Assembly: GCA_027422505.1 (NCBI GenBank)
Contig: JAPQWV010000306.1
Span: 1 to 64,000, forward strand
DNA: 64,000 nucleotides
DNA from: Craterostigma plantagineum
Lineage: Eukaryota > Streptophyta > Magnoliopsida > Lamiales > Linderniaceae
Direction: 5' to 3'
The notes under the pieces were generated by a model. That model was not told where the DNA came from, searched no databases, and saw nothing but the letters and a program-made list of their open reading frames with translations. Within the stretch, counting starts at the first letter, position 1. Every line of letters begins with the position of its first letter. The position numbers and the translations under genes are program-made. Shown here one piece after another: positions 12,218-22,934 of this stretch.

Positions 12218-12345
12218 AGGCGGCGGCGTCGAGAACCAGGGCAGCAGCTGCTGATGGAGCGGCGTCCAAGCGGCGGCATGGAGGAGGCGGCGGCGTCGAG
12301 GCAGGCGGCGTGTGGAAGGCGGGCGGCATCGAGGCGGGCGGCATA
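12218..12345. repeat. GC-rich GGC/GTCGAG trinucleotide-type repeat
   Basis: An abrupt GC-rich island in AT-rich surroundings, made of GGCGGCGTCGAG-like units with variants (GGCGGCATCGAGGCGGGC). It is followed at 12346-12410 by two copies of TAGTACTATCACAAAATT. No clear open reading frame function. Confidence 0.65.
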
Positions 12346-12649
12346 GTACTATCACAAAATTCTAATAAATGGTGTTATTTTGAATAGTACTATCACAAAA
12401 TTAGATAACTTTCTCACCCTATTATAAAATTAATCACCTTTTCAAATTACACTGATATTATTTGGAGATTTCACCACAAAATTATTTTATATTACAATGA
12501 TCTCTATTATTACTTCAATTAGGTAAAGCAATTGCTCTTAATTATATTTTAATCTCAAAATATTTTTTACTGATTATTTGTTCACATTCTCGCCATTTAT
12601 CATTGGAAATCATTCATCATATAGGTTAAGAAATACTATTTAAGGCAAT
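12346..12649. other. AT-rich, no gene recognised
   Basis: A short direct repeat (ATAGTACTATCACAAAATT, about 12342 and 12383), then AT-rich sequence up to the E1 LTR. Nothing coding is visible. Confidence 0.4.
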
Positions 12650-13000
12650 TGTTAGGTCCTGATTTATCAACTCTATGATCCTAGATTTGAATTCTTAAGT
12701 TTACGATTAGAATTGTTCAACTCTACCTCACGATCGAAAACTTACTATTGAGCTCGAGAGAGGATTTCGCTTAGTCTGAGAAGATTTCTTGTGTTTCTCT
12801 CTCTAGAAATCGAATTGCAAGCCATTCGGATCAATTTCTCAAATCTTCTCTTTAAGCACAATGTTTGTACATCTATTTATACCAAACCTACTTGGTGTAA
12901 ATAAAAAACTAAGTCCTAAACTAAGGACAAATACAGTAAAAGCCCCTAATTCCGAGGACAACTAATTAAATCAAAGCACAACTAAATATGGTATTCTACA
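12650..13000 (-). mobile_element. E1 3' LTR (351 bp)
   Basis: On the minus strand it starts TGTAGAATACC (13000) and ends CAGGACCTAACA (12650). It is the same length as the LTRs at 30775-31125 and 44314-44664. The element's polypurine tract (AAAGGGAGGAA) precedes it. A TATA-like motif (TATAAATAG) is present on the minus strand near 12884, in line with an LTR promoter. Confidence 0.9.
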
Positions 13001-16000
13001 TTCCTCCCTTTGTGCTTGATTTCTCTTCCGTGCTGTCTGTCCTCGTCGGGCATAATACAACAAGTGCAAGCCCAGCGCATCCTCGAAGTTCTGAGCATAT
13101 TCCTCAGCTCCAGTCGCTCCTCGATATCATCAAGCAATTCCATCGGGAGCGGCTATTCTCTCACGAACCTGTGAATCCTCAGCATCGTCTCTCCGTTGAT
13201 CTCTTCCAACCTTTTCTTTATATTCTTCCTGATGACCTTGAGCGTCCCATCATAAAACTTATGTACTTCAGTCTTCAACATCAACCTAGTCTAGCAATTG
13301 GATTGTGGTAGGTGATGCCTAAAACTGAGCTGATGTGCACGTGATTGTTGGGAAGCCCTTTGATCTCAGGTCCTTTGTTGAGCGGTGCGGTCATGTTGAC
13401 CTTCTTCATGTTGCTCTCCAGAGCCATCTGAAGGTCGTGTGATGCGAAGTACTTTACTTGGCGCATCATGAACCGGTAGAGTCCCTCGAGTCCTTCTTTC
13501 TTGATGAAGCCTTGAGGACCCTTGTACTTCTCCACATACAGCTGATAGAGGTTGTACTTCTCCTCGACAGGGAGGTACGGTAGGTCGCTCTCGCTTAATT
13601 CTTCTCGAGTTCTGTCTACTCGCTCGATGGCGTAGTACGGTGTTGGAAGACCTCCTTTAGCACAAAAGACACTGAGTAGCTGACATATAGGAGATAGACT
13701 CTTATAATGGCTCTTTTCTTGTGCTTTAGTCATCCCCAGTCTCATATCCTGTCCAAGGTGGGTTAGCATCCAGAGATACATCATTCTCTTTTACTGATCC
13801 CAGTGAGAGATCCCTCTGAGCTCGAACTCATTCGGCTTCTTGACTTTGTCCGGTGACCTCCAAATGTGTTCTCGAACTTTTTCAAGGAAGGGAATTTCGA
13901 TTCTGATGTTTTCCCATGGCGTGTCGATCCGAACGGTTCCTGGCATTTGTCTTGTGGGGGAAACCGCTCGTTGTGCAATAACTCTGCAAGCCTTGGGAGC
14001 TCTTGTTTGTGATCTTCACCTTCCTGAAGTTCTTTGTCTTCTATCAGTACAAGGTCCACCTAAGCTTGCTGTAAGAACTGTCGAACGTCCTTAAGCTGTT
14101 GTCTCTGATGCTCGTCGGGTATAGAATGGGTCATCCACTATCCTTCGAAGATGTACATGTCGAGGAATTCATGAGGATTGACACAATGTCCTCACGGTCC
14201 AGATTGGTCTGGAGCGACTGAGGGAGTAGTTTGAGTCTGCACCAGGGCCACGAGCATGGCGGCACTTGCTTCTTCTTCCGGAAGCAAGGGGCTTGTGAGA
14301 GTCGTTGGTGTGGGCGGAGGCGTCCTTAGGGTAAAAGATGGTGGGTCGATTTTGGTTGTATGAGTGGTGCGGTGCGTGGTGGTGGTTACTTGGGTAGTGC
14401 GTTGCGAGGTTTCAGAGGCTCCAGCGCTTGTCTGCGTCGCGCCCGAGCTACGTCCTTGACTTCTACTCATGATCCTAGGCCTCTTCTCCCTCTCATGACG
14501 ACCTTGATCATCTGGGTCGTCATGTCGACGTTTGGAATGGGAGTCTTGACCTCGACATGATTCGATAGAATCAGGACGGTCCACGAGGCGTCGGAAGAGA
14601 TCTTCTTCTTCGGGCGTTCATGTGGTCGCTCAAGTAGACGAGCGACTAAAATAGAGTGGAGGTCCCTGATGGGTACGGTAGATGGGTATATGTGGTTGTG
14701 TGTGAGAATGGGTGTGGCAATGGGGAAGGATTGTGTGGGTTTAGTGGGTTGAGTGGGTGTGAGGATAGGTTGTGATGAAGATGGCTCCGAGACGGGTGCT
14801 TTCCCTCGATCTTGGCGGGACCTCTCGATGGCATTTTGTACGCTCTCCATGGTTTTGTCTTTGAAAGATCTCAATGCTTTGGAGAGAGCGGCCTATAGAC
14901 GATCTTCGGTCACAAATGGGACGGACGCCTCCGTCGTTGACGGACCAGGTCGACCGTTGTCGCCTGTTGACAGCCCTTGAGCATACACCGGCTCCTCAGG
15001 TTGGCTCGTTGTCACTTGAGGTTGTGATTGTCCGAGACTTCCATCCAATCCTCGATTCGAATCTTGAGATTCTCATCTATGGATGTTGCGACAGATTTAG
15101 ATTGAACCTGCGTATCAGACACCATTGGGACTGCGCCAGTAATGATTGGAATCTGGACTTTGGCCTCAACACTTGGAGTGATGACTGGTGGCGTGTCTGA
15201 TGTAGTGGTAACAGATGTGAAGAGGGACTCGAACTGGATACTCAACCGCCTTGGAGTAGGTCTTATGAGTCGGATCTCCTCATCAGACTCGGTGCCTGAC
15301 GAGGCATCCCTGTGAGGGGAAGGTTCATGTGCATCATCCTCTCTGGCTTGTTCCGTTACCTGAGGCTCGTTGGGCTGAATCGTGGATATTAGAGCCTCGG
15401 TTTTTGGCGTTGTAGCCAGTGGAGGTGGGCTGTGCCCCGTTTCTGCTCCCGGCTGTGCTTCATGTAGTAGGATCTCCTCAATGGATCCTTGAAACACGCC
15501 GACAGTAATAGGCTCTTTAGCTCCTAGAGGTTGTTGAGGAGCCTCTAGTTCCAACTCTTCTGCCATAGCGTCAATCAACGTGGCATCTTCATCAAGCATT
15601 TGCATTTCCTGAGTTGGAGGCTCTTGTTGTAGCTCCTGGGCCACCTGGTATATCAGCTCGGCCTCAGGGCTAGGTGGTTGCTGTTTGTGGAGAGGGCTCA
15701 CATGGAAGTCTATCGGGGGCCCTATAATCATCTCTTCGATAAGATGATTGTCCCGGCAGAATCTTTGGTATTCGGCTCGCGAGGAGTCGGCGAGCCGCAG
15801 CAACTCGAACGGAATGGCCATGGACGGCCAGTCCAAATCCGTTAGCTTCGGGTTGTGGAAGAACTGGAGCCGCGGGTTGTGGAAGAACTGGAGCCGAGGT
15901 GGTTGGTAATTCCCTCCAGGAGGTAGACGAGGGATGTTCTGCTCCTACATCTCCATGAATTGTCTGACAATAACGGAGAACCACCGAGCATACGGCACAT

Positions 16001-17517
16001 TCTTTGAGCGTTTATTATGTCTGATCTGCTCTGCTAGGTCGTTCCGGATCAGTTGACCGAAATCTTAATTCCGCGAGAAGACGATTCCGTAAAAGATACA
16101 AAGAATGTTGTCGTTGCCCATATCGAAGCCGGCGTGCTTTGGCGATAGACACTTGTTGATGATGCCAAAAAGTATCTTCAAAGGGTGTGGGATGTTGTTG
16201 CTCTGAAGTTGAGCAAACTTGGTGAGCGGCGGACGGTATCCCATGTGAAGGAAGTTGCGCACTAGCTCCGCATCAGTAGGAAGGGGTCGTAATTGTGACT
16301 GAAGGGGAGGTCGAGGACAAGTCCGAAGTCATTCTTGTTCATGCTTATGTGCCTCGTCCCTACCAACGTCGTGAAATTGTACGCCCCGTCAATAGGGATG
16401 GCAATTGGGTCGGGCCTAGACCCGGACCCGGTTGGACCCGACCCTAATGTGCCGGGTATTTTTGAAATATTCGGGTTATGGACCGGGTAATGGATTTCAA
16501 TTCCTTTACCCGGCCGGGTCTGGGTCAGGTCGCGGGTTTAGGCAGACCCGGCCCGAACCCCGACCCGGGACCCGACCCGGTTATATTATTAATTTTTTAT
16601 ATAAATATACATAAGATTAGGGTGTGGATGTTTTAATTTCATTTCTTCCTCAGCCTCACTTGCACGACGCCAGTCCACACCACCAGCTAGCCACCACCTA
16701 CGATACGACCACCCTCAGCCACCACCTGCGACCACCCTCAGCCACCAGCCACCATCTATGGCCGTGACACCATCAACGACCACCACCCACCACCACCTGC
16801 GAGCTACGACGCAATCACCCATTCGACACCACCACCTACAATCTGCCATCGACGCCGGCAGCCGCAGCCACCATCTCACACCTCAGCGAGCGGACCGGCT
16901 CAGTTCTGCAATTTGGGTCAACATAGCTTGCTTCAATTTTTTAAACATAAACTGCTTTCTCAATTCTAATTTTTTATGCATAAACTGCTTGGATGTGTTT
17001 ATTTTCATCCTACCGCTTCACTATCTCTTCAATTGTTTGGGTATTCGATAATTTGATGTTTGAAAAATCAAAGACAGCCGTGTTCTCTAGAGACAAGTGC
17101 AGAAAAATGACAATTAAGACGGGTCTGGCGGGTATGGCGGGTCTGACCCGATTATTCCGGGTCTCGGGGCGGGGCGGGGTTTCTCGGAACCGGGGCGGGT
17201 CCGGTAACGGGTCCAGCTTAAATTAAATGGGCCGGGTCACGGGTCCTGCAAAACCCGGTTCATACCCGGCCCGTTGCCATCCCTACCCGTCAATTACGTG
17301 GCTCTTGACTATCCCCTAAAACTGTTGAAGGTAGACCATCGGCATCGAGGCCATCACCATAAGAGCTTGCCATAGGAGATGGCCTTGTAGAATGGACAAT
17401 AATGTCGTTCGGACACCGGAAGGTTGTCAGGTCGAGTTGAAAATTTGTGTCGGCAACATTGAGATACATGGCTTTCTCACAGATGTGGACTGTGGTTGTA
17501 GGCTGAATAATGATCCA
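12996..17517 (-). pseudogene. Copia extra ORF (aORF), E1 copy
   Basis: A long sense ORF between pol and the 3' LTR; without the nested MITE it spans about 3.6 kb, or roughly 1,200 codons. Start Met is at 17517 (MDHYST-like in frame with the P copy). The N-terminal domain carries LYLQQFW-type and FGIINKCLSPKHAGFDMG blocks. It is followed by an acidic, Pro/Glu/Thr-rich middle (15012-15836), an Arg/Ser/His-rich segment (14192-14584), and a C-terminal domain at 13281-13784 with the blocks YQLYVEKYKGPQGFIKKEG, DLQMALESNMKKVNMTAPL and YHNPI. There is no transmembrane segment or catalytic motif I can name. From memory it resembles extra ORFs attached to copia elements in other asterid genomes; not checked. 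It is broken by frameshifts and a hAT-type insertion. Its stop lies in the LTR. Confidence 0.75.
16393..17285. mobile_element. 893-bp non-autonomous hAT-type element
   Basis: Terminal inverted repeats TAGGGATGGCAA (16393) and TTGCCATCCCTA (ending 17285) are flanked by a perfect 8-bp duplication CCCGTCAA (16385-16392 and 17286-17293). Eight-base duplications are typical of hAT. The subterminal regions are rich in GGGTCGGGCC/CCCGACCCGG repeats on both sides and can pair. No transposase is encoded. It interrupts the N-terminal part of the E1 extra ORF, whose frame resumes across it. Confidence 0.92.
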
Positions 17518-20500
17518 TATGAAATTCAATTGAGAAAAGCAAATCATTAGTTCAAGAATTTTATTTGAGTCGAAATTAACTTGAAGAATATATGAATCGG
17601 CACATAGGTATACGAAAGTGAATGTTGAAGAGATAATGACATTTCGACATATGTATATAGGTCATATGAAAGTTTAGTCGAAAATTTTACTAAGTGTTCA
17701 ATACCACTGTTCACTCCGTGAAATTTTCGCACGCAAAATTGAAAATTCAATTGTGTTCCTAAGTGCTGATTTCTAATTTCAAGTTTCCGTTCTAATTTAA
17801 GGTTCGCTACAATGAAAAGACTTGGAGAAAATTTTCTAAGTGTTTGAACTTAAAACGTGGTACTGTAGGCGAGAAATTTTACGATCGTGAAAAATTTTCG
17901 TGTAAATTTATGGTCGAGAAAATTGATTTCCGTGTAAATTTACGATAGAGATATTTTTCGCGCGAGAATAAAACTTTCTTCGTGAAAGTTATCGAGCGAG
18001 AAAGTTTTTCGATTTTAAAATAAATTTCGCTGCAAAATTTTACGATGGAAAAAATTGACAACGAGAAACTAGGTGACTTGCCGAGAAAATTTTCGATCGA
18101 TTAAAATCATCGCTACGTACTTTTACGATCGAGAAATTTTATTTTCGAAAAATTAATTTTATCGTCGCTAAAGTTTACGATCGAAAGAAAATTGAAATAG
18201 AAAGTAATGTTTTCGATGGTAAGTTTTGCGCTGGAGACTTAATTGCATCTAATTTATCTATTTCACTCGGTAATCTTTCGCTCGCATAAAATCAAAATTA
18301 GATTTTTTGATTGTAAGTATTTTTCGATCTACCTCAACTATCTTAGCGACCAAGTCAAAATTTTAGCGAATTTTTGTGGTGCAAACAGGATCTCAATCAA
18401 ATTGAAATTCGATTGAAAGTGTTTGCGATCGAAAAAGTTATTCGATTGCTTTAAACATTCAAAACCCAGTTTGGTCTAGACTTAAATTTTTGCTCTATGC
18501 AGAGAGTTGAAAATCTACACCATAAGAGTGACAGTAAACCTAATGTTTATCTTAACTCCAAATCTAAATCCATCTGAAACACAGAAACAGGTCTAAATCG
18601 CTGGAAATAGCCATCGAGGCTTCACAGTTAAGGACACAGGAAATCTATCATAAAATCCGGCGAAAACTTACACAATGTAGATGCTAACGGAGTTTAAAGA
18701 CACGCAATCGCCTAAAGGATGTCGAATCTATCTTAAAAAGATGAAAATCTGTTAAGATTAAGGATTTTGAAATATTTTGATTTCGTCTTTTTGACAAGGG
18801 TTTTGCGCGAGAGAAAAAATTTCGACTGTTGAATTTTGCGATTAAGGCTTTATGCATGTATTAAGAGAAAAGGAGCACGGTATCGGCCAAAGAACCAACA
18901 AGAAGAACCTCGCCTTAGATAATCTCTCAGCTTCGTAGAGAAGCGGAGCTTCAGCTTGAGCAAGTGCAGAAAATTTATAAAAGATAAAAGGATGAAAAAG
19001 ACGAAAGAGAAAAATATCTGAGAAAAGGAGAATGAAGAAGGAATGGAAGACGACACAAAGCTCACTTTTCCCAAAAGTTCCCTTCCCTTCTTAGTCACAA
19101 CCAAATTAAAGCCTTCAAAGTCCCTTTAATTCCAAAACAACGATCTCGCTCGGTGAAATGATTAAAAGCGCCTCTATCACAGGTAAATTGACTTAATATT
19201 ACTTGTGTTGACTTGACTGATATAAATATAAAAATCCCTAGTCAAAAATAAATGAGCGCTAGAGCGAACCTAAAGAGAGTTGTCGAAATGGATCCTACTT
19301 TGAACTTAAGACTTTAGTTTGCCGACGGGACTTGACGGCATAAATATAAAAATATTTTTTCGCACATTTTAATATACAATCTTAATTTGCATCTATGCGG
19401 AATTGTTTAAAAGCGGTCATGTAGTATTTCGTACATTCTGATATGCAATTTTACTTTGCATTTGAGTTGAATTGTTGAAAATGCGAATATTTGTTTTTGC
19501 TCATACCCTCGCACGATAGTGTTGTTACATGGACCATGTATCTGAGCCAATTTTTGATAAACCGTGTGTTTAGTAATTGTTACTTAGATTGATTCATCCT
19601 GGGAGCATTTACAAAATTTATGCCTTGAGCTCCAAACTATTTTGATGATCTTTCTCTAAGTGTTGCAGAATCAACGAGGAAGACTTCACGAATCAATCTC
19701 GACTTGGAGTGCACGGCATTGGTTCAAATTTTGGATGGTTAAATATTTTGATCGTCAACGTGTTTTATGAATTTGAATTTAACCAACTTATCTTGAAAAT
19801 GTTTCATTGGGCGCCTAATAGAAAAATTGCTTCCAAAATTAACTCTAAAAATTCTCAACATCTTTTGCTCTAAATATTGCAGATTTACAAAATTTAAAGA
19901 TGGAGCCAGATGTCATCAACCTGAATTACAGGGAGTTAATTGCAGTTATTTTCATACATATGGGGAGCAATTATGTGGTTCTTACGTGAACTAAGGGTCA
20001 ATCTGAAATCATAGAAAAACTTACTATCGCAAAATTTGGGCGAAATTTGTAATTTTCAATCGCAGTTTCTTGAACGAAAATTGATTTGTGACCAAATGTT
20101 AATTTTCGCTCCAAAATTGTCGAGCGAAAATCAAATAGGGACCTAATGAAAATTTTCGATCTGAGTTTCTCGAGCAAAAAATTCAAAATTGGGCCTGTAT
20201 CTTTTGCGAACTTAAAATGTCCAATCAGCCCAATTGGAGACAGTAACTTTTGCAGTCAAAAATCCCTAATCTTTAAAGATGTTTCAGAGATTATCGATTT
20301 GAAGAAGTTTATGGTTATGGAATTCGAACCCAAGGCCTTGCTCCTCTTCTTGTTGTCTCGATATAAGACCGGATTATCGTTGGAGAAGTTCACTTCATGG
20401 TGCTCCTCTTTCCAGCCGTTCTGACATGTACGAGATTATCGATGGACAAGTTCACAGCAAGATCCATGCCCCCTTCTTAAAGATTTTGAGATTGAGATAA

Positions 20501-21220
20501 TCGATAGGCAGGTTCTTTGTCTATTTATCTTTGTGCGTTGAGCATTCCTCGTGTGCGTTTTCCACCTTCTTTTGTCATCTTTTTCTTTTTCGTCTCGTTT
20601 TTCTCCCCCTCCTTTTCTCGATTGAACATCCTGCCGAAGGTTTAGATTGTCGTTTGAAGGCTCAAAGGGTTTTCAAATGAAGAAAAGGAATTTGGAGAAG
20701 GCTCAAAATGGAGACTAAAGGCTATGTTAAATGATTGAAAAGTACATATTTGGCCGAGTGAGGAATTTCCTAAGTGCCCTAATCATTTTCCTAACGTTCT
20801 AACGCAAGGCGAGTATGGGACCAAGAATCACTAGTTAAGACAAGCAATGATTGTGTAGCTCGCTCAAGAATAGACCGTTGAAAGAGATAAAAGGCTAGAA
20901 ATCTCACTCATATAAAGTGGCATTATGTCTAGTGGAGTCTACGAAAGAACTTTAGACACAAGAATACGACTTAAGATTGACAAAATTAAGCAATTAATCA
21001 GTCGCATGTCAGGGAAATTCATACATGACTTAGATCGAGCATCCTAAAGATATCGTCATTCCCCTAATATTATACTAATATGTATAATATTTTTGGATAT
21101 TCATTAGATTTTTGTATTACTTTTATTGTAATGAAATATTCATGCAAGATATAGCATTAAAGTACAGAAAACACATAGCATAGAACATGTGAAAGCACAT
21201 AAGAGCACGTAAAGCACAGA
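17518..21220 (-). other. E1 non-coding spacer between RNase H and extra ORF
   Basis: 3.7 kb of AT-rich DNA without a family-like protein. The part next to the extra ORF (17800-18260) is crowded with GATCGAGAAA, TTTTCGATCG and TTTACGATCG motifs. The segment 18857-20265 is inverted relative to the corresponding segment of N2 (50530-51525), while the flanks are collinear. The part 20280-20640 is collinear with N2 51535-51890 and carries repeated GAGATTATCGAT. Confidence 0.75.
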
Positions 21221-22165
21221 TTATGGAAGATTCAACATGCCTAATTTTCCAACAAGGAATTGGAACTGTTTTTCATCCAAAGCGTTGGTGAAGATGTCAG
21301 TAGTTGATATTCCGTGTGCACAAAATACATGTCAATCGTGCTTTTTTCTACGTGATCTTTTATAAAATGATATCTAATATCTATGTGTTTTGTGCGTGAG
21401 TGGTGAACGGGATTACACGTAATCGCAATGGCACTTTGGCTATCGCTATAATGGGGTATATTATTTAAATTGTACCCATAGTCGCGAATTTGAGTCCGCA
21501 TCCATAGCATTTGCGAGCAATAGCTGGCAGCCGCGGCGTATTCAGCCTCAGTCGTCGATGTTGAGACGCAGTTCTACTTCTTGGATGACCAGCAGACTAG
21601 CTTTTTGCTTAGAAATTTAGCGCCACCGAATGTGCTTTTCCTGTCCATTCGGCAACCTGCGTAATCAGCGTCAGTGTAACCAACTAATTTGAAATTCGTC
21701 CCTTTAGGATACCATAAACCTAAGGTTGAGGTGCCCTTGAGGTAGCGCAGAATCCGCTTAACCGCAAGCATGTGAGATTCTTTAGGGTCGGCTTGGAAAC
21801 GGGCACATAGGCAAGTGGCAAACATAATATCCGGCCGGCTTGAGGTGAGATAGAGAAGAGAGCCGATTCTACGCCCGGCCTTCCGCCCCGCTCTCCAAAA
21901 TTCATGGGGCGGAAGGAGGGCGAAGTGGCCTCGCCTCTCATAATTGTGGGGGGTTCTTCGGCAATCTTTTTTCTTTTCGTCGCTAAAAGTTACGAGGAAA
22001 GAAGCCTATCTCTTCTTATGCTGCGATAAAGTATGATGTCCACCGGTTTTCCAGTGGGATCGGCATCCAACCTGCAGCTTGTTGACATAGGAGTGCTGGG
22101 AGGCTTGCTGCGATCTTGATGGAACTTTTTCAGAATATCCTTGATGTATTTAGTCTGACTTATTA
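21221..22165 (-). pseudogene. E1 RT end and RNase H (partial, dead)
   Basis: The minus strand encodes the last part of copia RT and the RNase H. RNase H shows [19 protein letters not shown] (about 21640-21690) and YSDSQSAIAI (21420-21450), then HSRTKHIDIRYHFIKD. It ends GMLNLP-stop at 21221, as in N2. The RT YVDD region and everything upstream is deleted. A GC-rich 150-bp foreign insert (21866-22018) and several frameshifts interrupt it. Family blocks such as TPMSTSC and LDADPTGKP are readable near 22050. Confidence 0.85.
21866..22018. mobile_element. Small GC-rich insertion with hairpin in E1 RT
   Basis: In N2 and P the RT sequence around GCCGATGATGCTG is continuous. In E1 about 150 bp is inserted between GCCGAT and ATGCTGCGAT. 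The insert contains a perfect 10-bp inverted repeat CTTCCGCCCC...GGGGCGGAAG around a 16-base loop and is much richer in GC than its host. No clear target duplication or family was recognised. Confidence 0.6.
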
Positions 22166-22295
22166 GTAGTCGCTTCTGTTAACTTACAATTGAGGTTAGC
22201 TTTCTCATTGAGATTTCTAACCAAGCAATTATAGTTATTTTCTAGCATGTCTTCTAATTCTTTAACTTTTAAATCATGATGCTCTATCTAAGGCT
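22165..22295 (-). pseudogene. E1 gag coiled-coil fragment
   Basis: The minus strand reads a short piece (NLNEKANLN-like, NYNCLVRN-like) matching the coiled-coil segment of the N2 gag at about 59940-60010. It directly abuts RT sequence, showing that the intervening protease-integrase-RT region was deleted. It then gives way to CACTA transposase sequence. Confidence 0.6.
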
Positions 22296-22299
22296 TTGT

Positions 22300-22694
22300 T
22301 CTTAAATTTGCTGGTAGATCGAAGTCATCTTATGTAGTGTTACGTTATATGCCACTTTGTCCAAGACTTTAGCGATTATACTCCGATAAGATAACAGTAT
22401 ATGATGACGTGGCATGTTAGTCACGTACCCGAGGATGGCATCATGTCTCACCCTTCTGATGGAAAAGCATGGAAGCATTTCAATTGTGAACATGCTAATT
22501 TTTGTGTTTATCCACGAAATGTTCGAGTAGGATTATGCGCTGATGGTTTCGCTGTTCATGGCCAGTTTGGTAAGCAATATTCATGTTGGCCAGTAATTAC
22601 GACTCCTTACATTTACCCCCTGGTGAGTGTTAAGTAAAAAATATATGTTTCTATCTCTTATGATACCTGGTCCAAAAAATCTAAGAATCAATTG
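22300..22694 (+). pseudogene. CACTA (En/Spm) TNP2 transposase, left half
   Basis: Plus-strand translation shows the TNP2/Transposase_21 blocks PEDGIMSHPSDGKAWKHF, NVRVGLCADGF and KQYSCWPVITTPY, then FLSLMIPGPKN in a shifted frame (about 22640-22690). Upstream, PRL-stop-RLYSDK resembles the usual PRLKRLY block. Stops and a frameshift show decay. The reading is cut at 22694 by the 14.4 kb composite retroelement and resumes at 37065. CACTA elements move by cut and paste; this copy is only a fragment. Confidence 0.85.
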
Positions 22695-22880
22695 TGTTAG
22701 GTCCTAATTTATCAACTCCTAGATCCTAGACTTGAAATCTAACGCAATCGATTAGAACTATGAACATTAGATTTCGATCAAAAACCTTTCTTGAGAGCTT
22801 CGAAGGACAAATACAATAAAGTCCCCAATCTACGAAGACAGCTAATGAATCCAAAGCACAATTACAAAGTGTATTCTACA
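22695..22880 (-). mobile_element. Partial LTR, left end of the composite
   Basis: Minus orientation: starts TGTAGAATAC (22880) and ends AGGACCTAACA (22695). About 160 bp of the middle is missing compared with the 346-351 bp copies (junction near AGAGCTTCG/AAGGACAAATAC at 22798-22808). It is followed at 22881-22930 by the inverted last codons of the extra ORF and polypurine tract (CAAAGGGGGAGAA on the minus strand). Confidence 0.85.
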
Positions 22881-22934
22881 TTCTCCCCCTTTGTGCTTGA
22901 TTGCTCTTCCGCGCCATCTGTCCTTGTGTTGAGC

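Larger units (their letters stand above)
12650..22295 (-). mobile_element. Copia element E1, 5'-truncated, with extra ORF
   Basis: Read on the minus strand from high to low coordinates: gag fragment (22165-22295), RT/RNase H fragment (21221-22165), non-coding spacer (17518-21220), long extra ORF (12996-17517) and 3' LTR (12650-13000). Most of gag, protease, integrase, the first part of RT and the 5' LTR are missing. The RT frame runs directly into gag coiled-coil sequence near 22165, so an internal deletion joined them. A hAT-type MITE (16393-17285) is inserted in the extra ORF. It belongs to the same family as P and N2. Confidence 0.8.

Noticed and set aside
18850..19104. Hydrophobic minus-strand 84-aa frame as an envelope membrane segment
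   Set aside because: It lies in an AT-rich spacer segment that is inverted in N2, so its sense orientation is not conserved.
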